Shown here piece after piece: positions 1 through 11,314 of a stretch of 64,000 bases of DNA (position 1 is its first letter; each line of letters opens with the position of its first letter). The translations under genes were made by a program, and so were the position numbers. The stretch comes from Diploscapter coronatus (Eukaryota; Nematoda; Chromadorea; Rhabditida; Rhabditidae), in NCBI GenBank assembly GCA_964036155.1, contig OZ038423.1, positions 20,413,249-20,477,248 of the forward strand. Direction: 5' to 3'. The notes beneath the pieces were generated by a model, which was given only the letters and a program-made list of their open reading frames with translations, ran no database searches and had not been told where the DNA came from.

Positions 1-1
1 A

Positions 2-130
2 CTGAATGTGCTGCGAAACATCGGAGATACAAAGAATCCCCGTTGGTTGCAGGTGACTATCGACGCGAACATTGCTTGTGAATGTCAGGTTCCTTTGAAC
101 ACTCCGCTTCACATGCTCATCAGCTCATAA
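2..130 (+). CDS. C-terminal exon fragment of an unknown cysteine-containing protein
   Basis: An open frame enters from the left edge and ends at TAA 128-130. It encodes about 42 residues, including WLQVTIDANIACECQV just before the end. A W...V...C-x-C pattern close to the C-terminus resembles secreted cystine-knot cytokines such as the IL-17 family, but 42 residues are too few to assign a family. The TTGCAG inside it (48-53) could be a splice acceptor, so the true exon may be shorter. The rest of the gene lies outside the window. It is convergent with the minus-strand exon at 544-788. Confidence 0.35.
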   Translation: MNVLRNIGDTKNPRWLQVTIDANIACECQVPLNTPLHMLISS

Positions 131-543
131 TCGCACTTGTTCGCGCAAATATTACTATTTTCACGTAGCTCGGTTATTATTCTTTGAAATATCTCATCCA
201 TCAATTCGTACGTCAATTTATTATTCCACATATTCATTTTGCTATGTTCACTTTTCAAGTGCAGGCTAATGCAATAGCCAAAAACGCAATTAATTATGCA
301 GCAAAAACTTATTTTGTATTGTACAATTAAACAAAATATTTCAAAGAAGTAACAAATAATCTCTATGTCATATTCGTGTAGAACTGCGTAGAGTCGATAT
401 AGATTTGATTGATTACGTGTATTCTTAATCCCAGCAAGCTTTACATTCGCAATGTACCAAATAAGTTCTGTCACATTTTCATATTACGTGTTACTTTTTA
501 TATCTTTGTCACAATTATTAATCTGGACCTTGATTGTTCAAAA
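131..543. other. intergenic, AT-rich, no feature seen
   Basis: This is the 3' flank between two convergent coding ends. Reading frames here are short, AT-driven and lack splice context. I see no RNA gene or repeat. Confidence 0.4.
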
Positions 544-788
544 CTATATAACGAAAGATTCTTTATTTACATAAACGATTTGCATTAGAAATAATTGAAT
601 TGAAAATTCTAAATTTAGTGGCAGTGGAGAATGAGATGCAAATATTGCGTAACTGTCATGAGAATATGTCTCTGAGATTGCGATAGATGGTTTATCATGA
701 TACGGCTGTCTAATATGACGGTACATTGTCAAATCCAGGTCGTTTATACATTCTTTCAGGGTTCTTATCCTTTGGTTTTTCGACACTT
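544..788 (-). CDS. candidate alternative terminal exon of the CX-module protein (third tail)
   Basis: The exon opens after an ATTTCAG acceptor (intron ends at 789) and reads AA GTG TCG AAA AAC, then about 80 codons to TAG 544-546. It needs one base from the upstream exon. That is the phase left by the transmembrane exon 3400-3503 of the gene upstream, and the join would recreate the same Glu-Val start as the exon 2866-3236. With that exon chain the product would be 202 residues. The tail is hydrophilic and ends in a hydrophobic stretch (SIQLFLMQIVYV). Assignment to this gene rests only on acceptor, phase and strand. It could belong to a separate gene. Confidence 0.4.
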
Positions 789-2219
789 CTGAAATTAAAA
801 CCCAGTCAAGAGTTTAAAAAGTAGTAGCTTCGGAAACTTCAAGTCATAAAACACATAAACAATACGAGATAAGATGGGAAAATCATTTTACAAGGTGGGC
901 CATAACTATAGCAGTATTTCATGAAAATTCAAAATGTTTCTTGCCTAACTTTTTGCGATATTTTCACCGAAAAAATTCGTGTATTAACTTCAGAAGCCAT
1001 TTTCTATGAACAGGGCATGGGTTGATATGAAAAATCGATAATTATATACAGATTCAATGGATTTCTACTACATAGGTAGAGCTATAATTATGGACCACGA
1101 TTTACATGCCAATTTCTCCGTTATTTGGTCAATTATGTGACCATAAATAATGGGACTTCAGATCTCCCATCGTCCACATGGATGATTAAATTATGAAAAA
1201 GCGTGGAAAAATATTCGAATAATTTCTACTAATACTACTACTACTCACTTGACTTGTGCGTGTTGTGCATGAGTGAACTCATCGACGGAATGATAGCTGA
1301 CGGATCCCCTCAGTGGAGCTGCCATATTCGACTCGTCCAGGGCATCGGGCACGAAGGGCCTGGAGTGTATACGGCTCGGTTAGCGATGTGCAGTTCAGCT
1401 CAAAGAGACATCTCAGCGCAGATAATCAGTCAGTCAGTCAGTCATTTCGCATACCATTTTCAGCAAGTGATTGTGAAGAATATAACTTCAGAAAATTTGC
1501 ACACAAGATTATTGAGCTGCCCTGCACATCACTATCTTTCTGATTAAAATAATTTATTTGAATAGTTGAACACATTGTTTTTTGGTATATCTGAGAAGGA
1601 TTCGAAATTGTGGACAATACACGAAAGAAAAGGGCAGTGATGAGATGAATTGCAAATGCATTCCTAATGTAGCTAGCTATAAAGTGAATTGAAGGATAAG
1701 GAAGATTTGATTTGATTATGATGGCTGGAAAAGAACTAATGGGTGTATAGAGATAATGTTTATTAGGAAATGTCGTCAAATCGTAAAATATCGATTGAAT
1801 TAGAATCTCAAATGTGTCAGATTGTCCTGTAACTTCGTTTGGACGTTTAACGAAAATTAAAATCGTTTTTCTTTAAAATAATTATAAAAACGATAATCTT
1901 ATGTTTGTCTAGGACGGCGCTAAAAATACCAGTGGATAGAATCTAAAATAATTTTTCCTACAGAAGAAATTTATGAGAGCGAAGTCTCTGAGAAAATCTG
2001 ATTGCGTGAAACTATAAGGCAACTCGATATTAGTATAGGCTCAGAATACCTAATCTTAAGAATGCACAATATCATCATCACGAGATGAGAATATGCATTT
2101 GAAAATTCACTCAGAATTTTCATTTCAAAAGACTACGATATTCTTTAAATCAATCACCATCTTACGATTTGACTTTAAAATGACTGATGAACTGCTTTTT
2201 GTTGTTGTTGCTGTTATTG
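789..2219. other. no coding feature seen; probable intron or intergenic DNA
   Basis: AT-rich sequence between two candidate terminal exons of the same gene. The open frames around 1254-1779 on both strands overlap each other and have no usable splice context. A short GTCAGTCAGTCA run is at about 1426-1442. Confidence 0.35.
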
Positions 2220-2425
2220 TTAGCTATCGACAGGGTTATAACTAGGAATATCTTCAATCTGTGACCTATAGAAGGCTTGCTGAGCCCTGAGCGGCGACAG
2301 TGGAGGCACATCTGCGTGGCCAGGGTGCACAACTCGACTGATCTCGTCCTCGCTTCGCTGAATGATCTGCACTGGACGGGGCGATGTGAGGGTTGTCTCT
2401 TCCATTGGAGACGGAATGAACTTTT
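2220..2425 (-). CDS. alternative terminal exon of the CX-module protein (second tail)
   Basis: The exon opens after a GATTCAG acceptor and reads AA AAG TTC ATT, then 67 residues to TAA 2220-2222. Content is rich in Pro, Ser and acidic residues, e.g. PSPMEETTLTSPRP, SEDEISR and SQIEDIPSYNP, as expected for a cytoplasmic signalling tail. Its phase is identical to that of the exon 2866-3236, so either can follow the transmembrane exon. With this tail the protein is 189 residues. It cannot follow 2866-3236, which has its own stop, so the two would be mutually exclusive last exons. Confidence 0.6.
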
Positions 2426-2865
2426 CTGAATCGAATAAATGAATATTACACGTGTAGATATTACAATAAAAACTATTTCGAAATAAATTACAACTAGTAT
2501 AGCATTTTACAGCATGCAAACTCATAAAGACTTTTATCCAATTAAAAATTACAGAAAATAAAACCTGTTAGTGGATTTTCAGATTTTATTTGAACTTCAA
2601 ACTTTATCAATCTATCAATAAAAATCTATAAATCTTTAGTTGGTAAATATTATGCACAAATTAGGTATGGGGGAATGAGAAGAAAATAGCACCGCAAATA
2701 GTCAAAATTTCACGATCACATGTAAGATGATTATGCATAAGGGCTAATAGGAGGCAAGTCTATGAAATACTAAAAAAAATACTGAAAGAGGTAAACAAAC
2801 CGTTTGGAATTAATACTATTCACAGGCTAAAGGTCAAATAAAAGCATACTGAGCTCTGTAGAGAA

Positions 2866-4315
2866 TCAGAGCATTTCTCTCGAGTCAATACTAGCCGGCT
2901 TCTCGTAAGTAATCTCCTGCTTGAAGTGTTCCTCAACCGTCTCATGCACGGAGTGTTTCTCCGAATCGATCGAGGGTCTTCTCCTGCCGTAGTCGTTCGC
3001 ATAGGGATCGATTCCGTAGTTGTACCTGGCCACATTCAGCCCTGCCCCGTGTCCATTCAGTCCATCCCTGTATCGATCTCTGTCGAAGTCGCTTCCATTG
3101 CCCCACCCCCTGCCATGCCCACTTCTGTACGAGGAGGTGTTGTAGTTGTCAGGGTTCGAGTATCTCTCCATGTCTGTCACCAAATAGTCTCTGTCGTCCT
3201 TCGTCGATTTCAACGGACTGTAGTGGCTGCTCACTTCTGAATCGATAATTAGTAGGTTTGAAGGGATAAAACTTCATTGTTATTGTTACTTTCAGGGAAG
3301 AATAATCGTCAAACTATAAAATATCGAAAATGCAATTATTATTATTATTATATCACACTATCATAGTCATGCATTATTCTATCGGAAATTTCGACTAACC
3401 TTTCTTAGGCTTGGGCTTTCTTCGTTTAGCGCAAAGATATGCAATAGTGCCGAGAATGGCTAGCAGCAGAAGGAGAGCAAGAATTATGAGAATTATCATC
3501 AGCCTGGATTCGCATTGCTATGAAATGATAAGAGTGATAAATTACCAGAAAGGAATGGTGACGGCCTCTGGAATGCAGCACACTCTGCCGCAGCACTCGA
3601 GGTCGTAGTCACAACTGCAATAAAATCTGTCTATCCAGATTTTGATTGCAATCATTTTTATACCCACAACATCATATTCATTAACGATCGGAAACAGCGT
3701 CATTAGCCTGTGCACCTACTTGCGCGAAGTTAAAATGGCATCAATATACCGTAATTTGATGCTAATGGAAACGATCATTAAATTTTGAGAAATTCAAATA
3801 AACAAATTTCTACTCAGGATTACGGTTATCGACGTTTGCCCTTTCTCTCCCTTTCATATATTCTGATTGCTAATAAGCATAAAACTGATACCGGAATTCA
3901 TATCGTTCATTTTTGCCCATGACCTCGCCCTCCTCGAATATGCACTGCCGGAAGGCCTTCTTGTAGCCCTCATAGAGGATGCCCTTCGAATCGCCCTGCA
4001 GAGCGATTTCCGTCATCTCTGCAGACACAGGCACAGCCTATGAAACGAGACAAATCAGGGGGAAGCAACAAATCGATAATCAACAACACAAAAATACGAT
4101 GCAAAGGCCAATGGGGCGGGGAAGGTAGGGGATAAGAATTGGGAAATGGAAAGGGAAGGGAAGGGAAGAGACAGGGAGAAGAGGCAAGAAGACAAGAAGA
4201 CGTGAAAAGAGGGTGTGGTGGGCAGAAGGCCTGACAGAGAATGACTGAATGATTGCAGCACCACAGACACGCACTGAAACAGTAACAGAAACAGAAGCAA
4301 AGCAAAAAACACCAT
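2866..4315 (-). CDS. CX-module single-pass membrane protein
   Basis: Exons: 4271-4315 (candidate), 3892-4037, 3546-3614, 3400-3503, 2866-3236; total 735 nt, 244 aa. The proposed first exon encodes a signal peptide (MVFFALLLFLLLFQC) and joins in phase 0. Its donor GTGTCT is weak, so the start is the least certain part. The ectodomain has a Cys-rich core with CDYDLECCGRVCC followed by a proline and tryptophan (PFW) at the membrane. This agrees with my recollection of the nematode CX module (Pfam CX). The transmembrane helix MIILIILALLLLLAILG is followed by CAKRRKPKPKK, a stop-transfer signal. The tail is rich in Tyr, Arg, Gly and Asp. Other tails are at 2220-2425 and 544-788. Function is unknown for the family. 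An inserted repeat occupies the intron at 3664-3870. Confidence 0.75.
3664..3870 (+). repeat. dispersed ~207-bp repeat, copy 1
   Basis: Nearly identical to 13077-13283 in the same orientation, with only a handful of substitutions and single-base indels. It contains CGTCATTAGCCTGTGCACC and a TACCGTAAT/ATTACGGTA inverted pair. This copy lies inside an intron of the CX-module gene, the other inside a dynamin intron. Internal inverted motifs suggest a non-autonomous DNA element, but clear termini are not visible. Confidence 0.85.
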
Positions 4316-4625
4316 TTAGGGAAGCAGGCAAGCAATGAATGAAGTCATCTGCAAGTTCATGTACAGAGGGACTAATCGATGGAATCGACTGGAGGGATTC
4401 GATCAGAAACTGAGGAAGATGCAGAATTGGCTGATTGCAGAAAAAGAGTGGGCAAATATTAAAATAGAGGAGGAGAATGGGAAAGAAACTGGAAAAGAGG
4501 ACGAGAAGATGGAGAATTGTGAAGCAGAGTGGAGAGGGGAGTGGCACACAGAAAGACAGGCAGGCAGGCGTGATAGAATGGAAGGTATTGTAGGGGAGAG
4601 GGGATAGGTAAAGGTAAATGGGGAA
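4090..4625 (-). other. purine-rich tract on + (CT-rich on the sense strand), 5' flank of the CX gene
   Basis: Long GA-rich sequence whose complement is pyrimidine-rich in the direction of the minus-strand CX gene. It generates long Ser/Leu/Phe/Pro-rich spurious frames. Part of it overlaps the proposed signal-peptide exon, another reason to treat that exon with caution. Confidence 0.6.
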
Positions 4626-4636
4626 TGTAGATGTAC

Positions 4637-5093
4637 CAGGGGCGTATAAAAATCGAATTTTTTATTTGCGTCAAACGCTAATTTTTCAACAATTTTGAGT
4701 TGTACGTTGGTTGGCGTTTAACGCAATATTCATCTAAATTTGCGTTCGCGTTATGGGAAAGTATCCAAAGCTTTGCGTTTTGCGTTAAATAACACGTTTA
4801 ATTTTCTGGATTTTTAAGCCCAAAATTGTCAAAAAAAATGAATCTAACTTCGCAAGCTGAAATATAATGAAATATAGCAAGGTCGTGCAAAATTATTCAT
4901 TCTTATAGGTATACTATCAATATATTTCAATAATTCTAAACTATAACGCAAGATAATACAACTGCCCTGATTTTGCGTTTGCGTTTAACGCAAAACATTG
5001 TAGAATTTGCGCGTGCGTGTGCGTTCAGGAAATTACCCCAAAAGTGTTTTGCGTTAGAATTATTTAATAGCGCGTTATCTTTGTACACCCCTG
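4637..5093 (+). mobile_element. hAT-like MITE with CAGGGGCG termini
   Basis: The termini are inverted: CAGGGGCGTA on the left and TACACCCCTG on the right. The flanking octamers AGATGTAC (4629-4636) and GTAGGTAC (5094-5101) match at 5 of 8 positions, as expected for a decayed 8-bp hAT target duplication. A TA duplication is the alternative reading. The interior carries repeated TTTGCGT..ACGCAAA palindromes and no transposase. Confidence 0.75.
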
Positions 5094-5101
5094 GTAGGTA
5101 C

Positions 5102-6068
5102 AGGTACAGTAGAATGGAAAATAAACGATAATAGATTGGCAGAAATAGCAAATGTAAATGCACTGATAATTGATTAAATTGATCAACTAATAATAGGTTG
5201 TATGAAAAAGATGCATGCAAGTGCTGTATGTATGTGAAGAGGTAAATCAGAAGGAAGGAAAAGAAAAGGGGATTGCGAAGTGCATGCTGCTGGAGGCAGC
5301 GCAAGGCATGTGTTTGCACGGTACGCTAACAACAGAAATAAGAAATGAAGAGAAGAAGAAAGAGAGGGAGGAAAGGAAAAGAAAAATGAAATAAATGGGG
5401 GCGACTTGCGACAGAGACTGTGAGACACCGCATTACTCAATACTCAATCGACATTGCACGCATGTCAAACCAAATCCTAATCTCATTCGAATCAAAATCA
5501 GCCGTTTATGTAAATATACATCAGATCTAATGTGCATACAATTGAAAGAAACGTATACATACAGACACTGTATATCTTAACTTTGGGTAATTTTTGAAAG
5601 ACACTAACGAGATTGATAACTATATACAGTTTCTGTTTTCATATCACAACAAGTAGGAAAAGACTACTCTCTTCAATAATATCTACAGAAGATTAAAATA
5701 AAAGTCATATCAATTTAAAAGAGTATTTGAAAATTAACCTCGATCCTAGTTTTCCATACTACTTTATAGATGACTATTTTTAGAGATTTAAAAATATTTT
5801 AATATTACAGAAGAAAGTTGGAGCATCATCATTGAGTTTTGTAAATTTTGTTGTTTGATCTGTTAAAAATAGAGGAAGGAGCAAATTTGTAGTCGACTGG
5901 TTCAAAATAAGTAGTATAAAGTCTGCGTGAATTAGGCCCGTAATGAATTGTAAGTGATCAAAGAAACCGTTAACCCGAATAGGACACATATCAATTTGAA
6001 AGTAAATAAATAAAATTTCAAGAATCTAACGAAATAAAATAAAACAAAATAAGGAGAAAAAGACATAC
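5102..6068. other. intergenic, no gene seen
   Basis: Mixed AT-rich and GA-rich sequence between the ET-module gene (stop 6069) and the CX-module gene. The frames here look compositional. No repeats were recognised. Confidence 0.4.
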
Positions 6069-8053
6069 CTACGATCCGATCAAATTCGCTGCATTTATGT
6101 AGAAGAGGAACGATGGCAGAACCGTGAGAAGGATGAAGGAAGCCGATTGCTGATTGTGCGAAGCAGAGTTGCATCTGAAATAGGACAATTATTGAATATG
6201 TTTTGAGATAGGTAAAATTTTAGTTCTTTATCAAATTGACTTATTTATCACAGCCTCAAATCAATTGAAATATGATATCAAGTTCGATCATCAAATCTAA
6301 AGTTATTCGAAACACATTACACTGACGAAAGTGAGCATATTTTCACTTAGTCTCTGATCGATCTATACGTAATAAATCAAATAAAATTTGGCTCGCTATT
6401 TTTTTTTTTAAATCTGGTGTCATAATCTAATCATCATTGTAATATTGCAAAGGTTGCTAAATAATAATGACCTTAATCTGATGATCAAATTTTACTTTAA
6501 AAATGTACAGCTAGGACTACAAGTTATTGCTTTCAAAATCAAATTCCGGTATAACTAAAGTAAATAAGATATAGTTATCAGACCATCATAAATGAAATTG
6601 ATAAGGAGTTTCATCAAGATATTTTTAATTTCTTTAATGTCCGTAATAAAATGCGATTGTTTGCCACCATATTAACAATTGATAAAGCTATGCATGCACT
6701 TTTTTATGACTAAATTTTTGTCAGCAAAATTCCCGACAATATTTGACTAATTCCATAAGAATTCTATACAAAATCGCTTTTTATAAGAATACATCGCAAA
6801 AATCATTGTTTACAATCAATTTTCAAGTGGGGCGTGACTGACGTGATTTCATTCTATTCATTTCTACTCGATTCGATTATTCATTGAGTCAATTTGACCT
6901 GTTTCATTTTGGGAAATTGAAGGAAAGGAAGGAGGAGTAAATAGCTGAACTTGCGAGTGAATGACTCAACTCGAATCTATTTTCAATCATAATGTTTACC
7001 TGTTCCTGTCGTTGCAGATGCACATGTAGCTCCGGTAGGTTTCAACCCCAATTGTGTCGCCCTTTTCCTTGCATTCACCGACCTACAAATCAAGTAATCT
7101 TTAAAAATTCATAATTATTTGTCACATATCTTTATATTGTGGGAAGGAAAGGTTTTGGCAAAACTGTATGATATCAGATATTCATGCAAAATTGGCAATT
7201 AGTTAAGTATAAGAAAGATGTATCCTGTGGTTTTATCTTTTTTCAAATTATAAGAATTTTCGCATAAACAATATTGGTAGTTGTTGATAAAAACTGGGAT
7301 AAATCAATAAATGAAGATCAAGGACTTACGGAGGAGTGAGCATCGGTGACATTCAAGCAGCCCTTCTTGGTGATCGAATTCAGATCGTCTGAAAATGTAA
7401 ACATTGATGTAAGTAAGATAGGGCCTTTGTAAACTTCATACATGATGACTTCATCAAGACCTCTGGTAGGAGATTAAGACAGGTTTGGAAGTCAATATGC
7501 TGTTACAATGGATAAATGAATGATATTTGCAACGAGTCCTAATATAGTAACTACTATTTGGCAGACTGGTGGATCCTTTCTCTTCCCATACTATTTAGCC
7601 CTACTCTAGCCTGTCTTCCCTATCCTTAACTATAGGGTCTGTCAGTCCGTCATTTAGTAACTGCTCTCTAATCTAGATAAAAAGGTGAGTTACCGTAGAT
7701 TTTGTAGCAGTAATATCCCTTGCAGGCGCCATTGCGACTAGCCGTCTTCTCGTTGCAGGTTAACAACTGCCTACCTGAAATTGAGAAATTACTTGATGAA
7801 GATCTGAAATTCGGAGGAAATATTCCAACAATTCTAGAACACGTTGAAAATCCGTTTAGGTTGATCTGCCACGAAATTTCATGTTGTTTACGAAAAAAAC
7901 ATATTTTGAGAAAGTCTATCGTTTATGCGATCAATTTTTGATGAGAAAAATGAAAAAAGAAACAGACTTACCCATATCATCAACAGGGACCAGTGAATGT
8001 CGGCTGGAAACGAGTAGAGGAAGAAGAGGCAGGCAGAACAGATACAAGCGCAT
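6069..8053 (-). CDS. ET-module / Ly6-like GPI-anchored surface protein
   Basis: Exons 7972-8053, 7694-7774, 7330-7388, 7000-7082 and 6069-6174 sum to 411 nt (136 aa), with every junction in phase. Residues 1-17 form a signal peptide (MRLYLFCLPLLPLLVSS). The mature part has eight cysteines in an ET-module/Ly6 pattern: LTCNEK, GACKGYYCYK, KKGC, GEC and a closing CICNDRNRCN. After CN there is a hydrophobic tail (ASFILLTVLPSFLFYI) with no cytoplasmic segment, indicating a GPI attachment signal. Ly6-type proteins often bind receptors or channels in neurons, but no specific role can be read here. The start is the only ATG giving a signal peptide. Confidence 0.85.
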
Positions 8054-9170
8054 CGTTGATTGCTGAGGCTGGAATGACTGCAAGAAATGACATTGTAAGG
8101 AGGAAAGGGAGGGGACTGTGAACTTGCCGAGGGGAATTACGAAATATTACGGAAGGAAAGGCACTGAACGGCACCAAACAAGCAGGGAGAAAGTTGAACA
8201 AACTAATGAATGGAATGCAGGGAAATCAATTGATGAAACACAACAACATTGAGCTGAAGTGGGGAAGTGAATTTGAAAGACAAACATGGAAAAAGACCGA
8301 CAAGCGATAAATTGATAAGGAAAGTTAAATTTGAAAGGGAAGGGAAAATGGACTGCCAAGGGAAATGAAGGAGAAGCTACGCACGAGGAGAAAGAGGTCA
8401 GACTGAAGGGGAGGGGCGAGAATGAAGAGATTTGAGTTGAATGCAATGCGCAGGAATGATGAGTCACGCAGACTGGAGGGAAAGTAGCAGGAAAGGAAGA
8501 GGGAGAGTGAGAGAGAGAAAGAGGAATGAAGGACAAATACTCGAATGCGAAAAAGTTGTCAAAAACGACTAGCTAAAATGGAATGGAATGGGAAGGAAGA
8601 GAAACGATTTGAACAAAGTAACCAGCAATCTTTTGACTGCCATCAAATTTGGAACGGAATAAGGAGATGAGAAAGAGTGAAGAAGGAGAGAAGGACAGAG
8701 AAAGAGGAAAAACACGATACACTGTTCTCGATAGAGATAGTGCAATCGCTTTGTGCAAATAAGATAGAGAAGGGAAGGAGGGAGGGAATGTTAACCGAAA
8801 GATGAACCGCAGATATGACTCGATGCAACGAACCGACGAAACCAGTGACAACAAATCATCACAATTGCTTTATGTTGATCAGGCACATAACAAAAGAATG
8901 AAAAACAACAAATCTCGTAAAAATTAACCATCCTAAAATGCTAGATATCGCTAATTGAAATCGAAAGAAATAAAAAAATTATCGAGTCGGCAAATTATAG
9001 ATTCTGAATCGGAGTTGTCAAAAATCATAAAACTGTCAATCTTCAAGAGGAAACTCAATGCCTAATGACCAACAGACATGATTTGTAACGGAAAATAAAA
9101 ATAAACTTGAAAAAATTCAAACTACCACAATTCTCCGGCTCAATAATAAAAATATAAATCATTGCCGCTA
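8054..9170. other. 5' flank of the ET-module gene; GA-rich on +
   Basis: Positions 8100-8860 are strongly purine-rich on + (pyrimidine-rich in the sense of the gene starting at 8053). The remainder, to the UQCC1 stop, is AT-rich. The overlapping minus-strand frames at 8147-8854 are Ser/Phe/Pro compositional artefacts. Confidence 0.5.
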
Positions 9171-11167
9171 TCATTCAGAACTTTCGACAGGTGATTTGAG
9201 ATGTTTCCATTCCTTGATTCCACTCGTGAGAATGTCATCCACATCCTGAGTGTCCAGCCAGGCTATCTAAAATTCAGCAATTCATTTGTAATCTTGAAGT
9301 CGTTTTCTTCTATTTGTAAGGTTCATGTTCTATATCCGAGGTTATTGAGTTGCTCCATAATTTCTTTGCATTTTGAAGGATCAATAGTTTTCATAACTAC
9401 TTCATGAACGACGCTGAAATATCAAGGTAAAGACAGTAAAACATTGTTAGCTTTACCAGCTTTCAAGCGGGGATGTGCGGAATTCCGATTCCGATTTTTT
9501 CAAAATTTGCAATTCCGCACGCCCCTGCTTTCAAGTAATAGTAATGTTTTCATGAAACTCCTAAATACTAACATGCATGTGGGAGAAATTATGGAATAAC
9601 CTAAACAACTTTTCGACTCCAATCGAGATAGTTAATAGAAAACAGTACCTTTCTAAATTCCAAAACAAACAAAAACTTTTAGTTTTAAAAGTAAAGAAAA
9701 TGATTACCGTAGACCGAATGTAAGTGACGACTTTGAAGACGCGAATTGGATCGAATTCTCTCTTCATGTAGAAACATCGCCATACGGCTGCTGCCAGCAT
9801 TGCATCGCTCGACAGAAAACCCTGGAGTGTGAATTGTTAAAGAATAGAGTAAGAAAGACAATACCTCGTCGTACTCGAAGAATGTCTGCAGATGCAAATT
9901 GTGCATTTTCTTCATGTCGGAGGGCGCTGTCAGAGACGTCTTCAGCTCTTTCTAAAAATTTGTTGTAACTTTACAAAAAATATTTTTTATAAAGACTAAA
10001 ATTTTTAAATCTAGCTCAAAATTTTTAAATTGAAGGCGAAGTCACGATTACATGGTTTTAGATCTCTACTCAAAATTCTTTTCTTTAAGCAACAAATAGA
10101 CTCACAGAAACAACTTTGAGTCGTTCATCGACGTCGTACCACATGCTGGTGAGGATACTCCTCTGGAATCGCTCATAGGCGCCCACATCCATGTGAGCAT
10201 GCATTCGAAACAACACCATCCTAGACAAATTAGGTGTTTGACAAAATGAAATAGTGAAATTACCAAACATGAAGCAGTGTCAATTTGTACCAAGTCGAGA
10301 GATAATCCGGCAGACCAAACACTAGAATCATTCAAATGCGAAATTTATGAGTTCGAAAACAAATCTTACATTCTCGCAATCCCTCATAGTCGAAATCATT
10401 GGCACAGTTGTAGTAAAGCTGAGCGGCAGCGCCATCCAGTAACTGGAATTTTTGGACTTTAAAATCAGTAATCAATCAATTTATGTTAACATAATTCCGA
10501 ATGAATGGATGAATACCTCAGAAAACTCACGCAATGACACGTTTTATCTCTTGAAGCATCATGCATTTAGCTAAACTGCGCAGAGAAAAGTTTTTTTTTC
10601 TTTTTCACGCACACTAGGATTTCCTACATTCTCCAAAGAATAAGCTTGTATAAATGTCAATGAAGATAAAATCTCGCACTCTTAAATAGTGAAAATTTTA
10701 TATTTCGAGGTGAAAAATAATGCATACCGATTTAATTGCAGGATCAATTTGTGTTCTGCCGAACTTCAGCTTGTAAAATGATCGGAGCTTGAGGAATAGA
10801 GTGGGCGTCTTGGGGAGCGGCTTACTGACCATTTCCTGCACTTTGTCATCGATCGAACGGATTTTCTAAAATCAAATAAAAAGTTATGAAATTAGATTAG
10901 TGAATTTGGATTTTTGAAAAGTTCTAGTTTTAGTTAAATTAAAATGAAGCCATCTTGGTATACGTTTCAAATATCAATATTTTTCAAAATAACTTTCATA
11001 ACAATTTGATCCGTTTTAAGGGTTTCTTTAATCAGTAAAAGTTAATCAAAAGTAACCTTTGTATCTGCTGCGTTTGGATTTGAAGTAGAGCAAGTGGCAA
11101 TGGACGAAATGGCGTGGAGACGATTGGCAGAGGAAAGCAGCCTGTAGACAGGGCGACACGACAGCAT
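9171..11167 (-). CDS. UQCC1: ubiquinol-cytochrome c reductase complex assembly factor 1 (CBP3/UQCC1 family)
   Basis: Exons 11057-11167, 10728-10865, 10370-10442, 10264-10321, 10106-10220, 9865-9951, 9708-9821 and 9171-9266 total 792 nt (263 aa). The N-terminus MLSCRPVYRLLSSANRLHAI is Arg/Ser-rich without acids, a mitochondrial presequence. The chaperone domain shows the family landmarks GLPDYLSTWY, LLHVWMVLFRMH and GFLSSDAMLAAAVWR. In yeast and mammals this protein assists synthesis and assembly of cytochrome b in complex III, at the matrix side of the inner membrane. The length is near that of other members. A 60-bp hAT-like element sits in the last intron and an 89-bp element about 60 bp upstream of the start. 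Confidence 0.9.
9468..9527 (+). mobile_element. 60-bp hAT-like mini-element with perfect 8-bp duplication
   Basis: The near-palindromic unit begins CGGGGATGTGCGGAATT and ends AATTCCGCACGCCCCTG. It is flanked on both sides by CTTTCAAG (9460-9467 and 9528-9535), a perfect 8-bp target duplication typical of hAT insertions. A related unit is at 48271-48342. It lies within the last intron of UQCC1. Confidence 0.85.
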
Positions 11168-11225
11168 CGCTTGAAAATGAAAATATCAGCAATTATCATT
11201 GAGTGGCAATTCGTAAATAACGAGA

Positions 11226-11314
11226 TGACGAGACTTATAGTTGGAGATAGGGGAGGGAAGGAAAGTGACGAATATAGTGGGGAAGATATTTCTCATCATC
11301 CCATAGTCTCGTCA
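11226..11314 (+). mobile_element. 89-bp TGACGAGAC element, copy 1
   Basis: Inverted ends TGACGAGAC...GTCTCGTCA. The interior TAGTTGGAGATAGGGGAGGG is shared with the element at 16291-16383. It sits about 60 bp upstream of the UQCC1 start codon. Confidence 0.75.

Noticed and set aside
1254..1779. Open frames on both strands
   Set aside because: They overlap each other, have no splice sites consistent with neighbours and no recognisable protein features.
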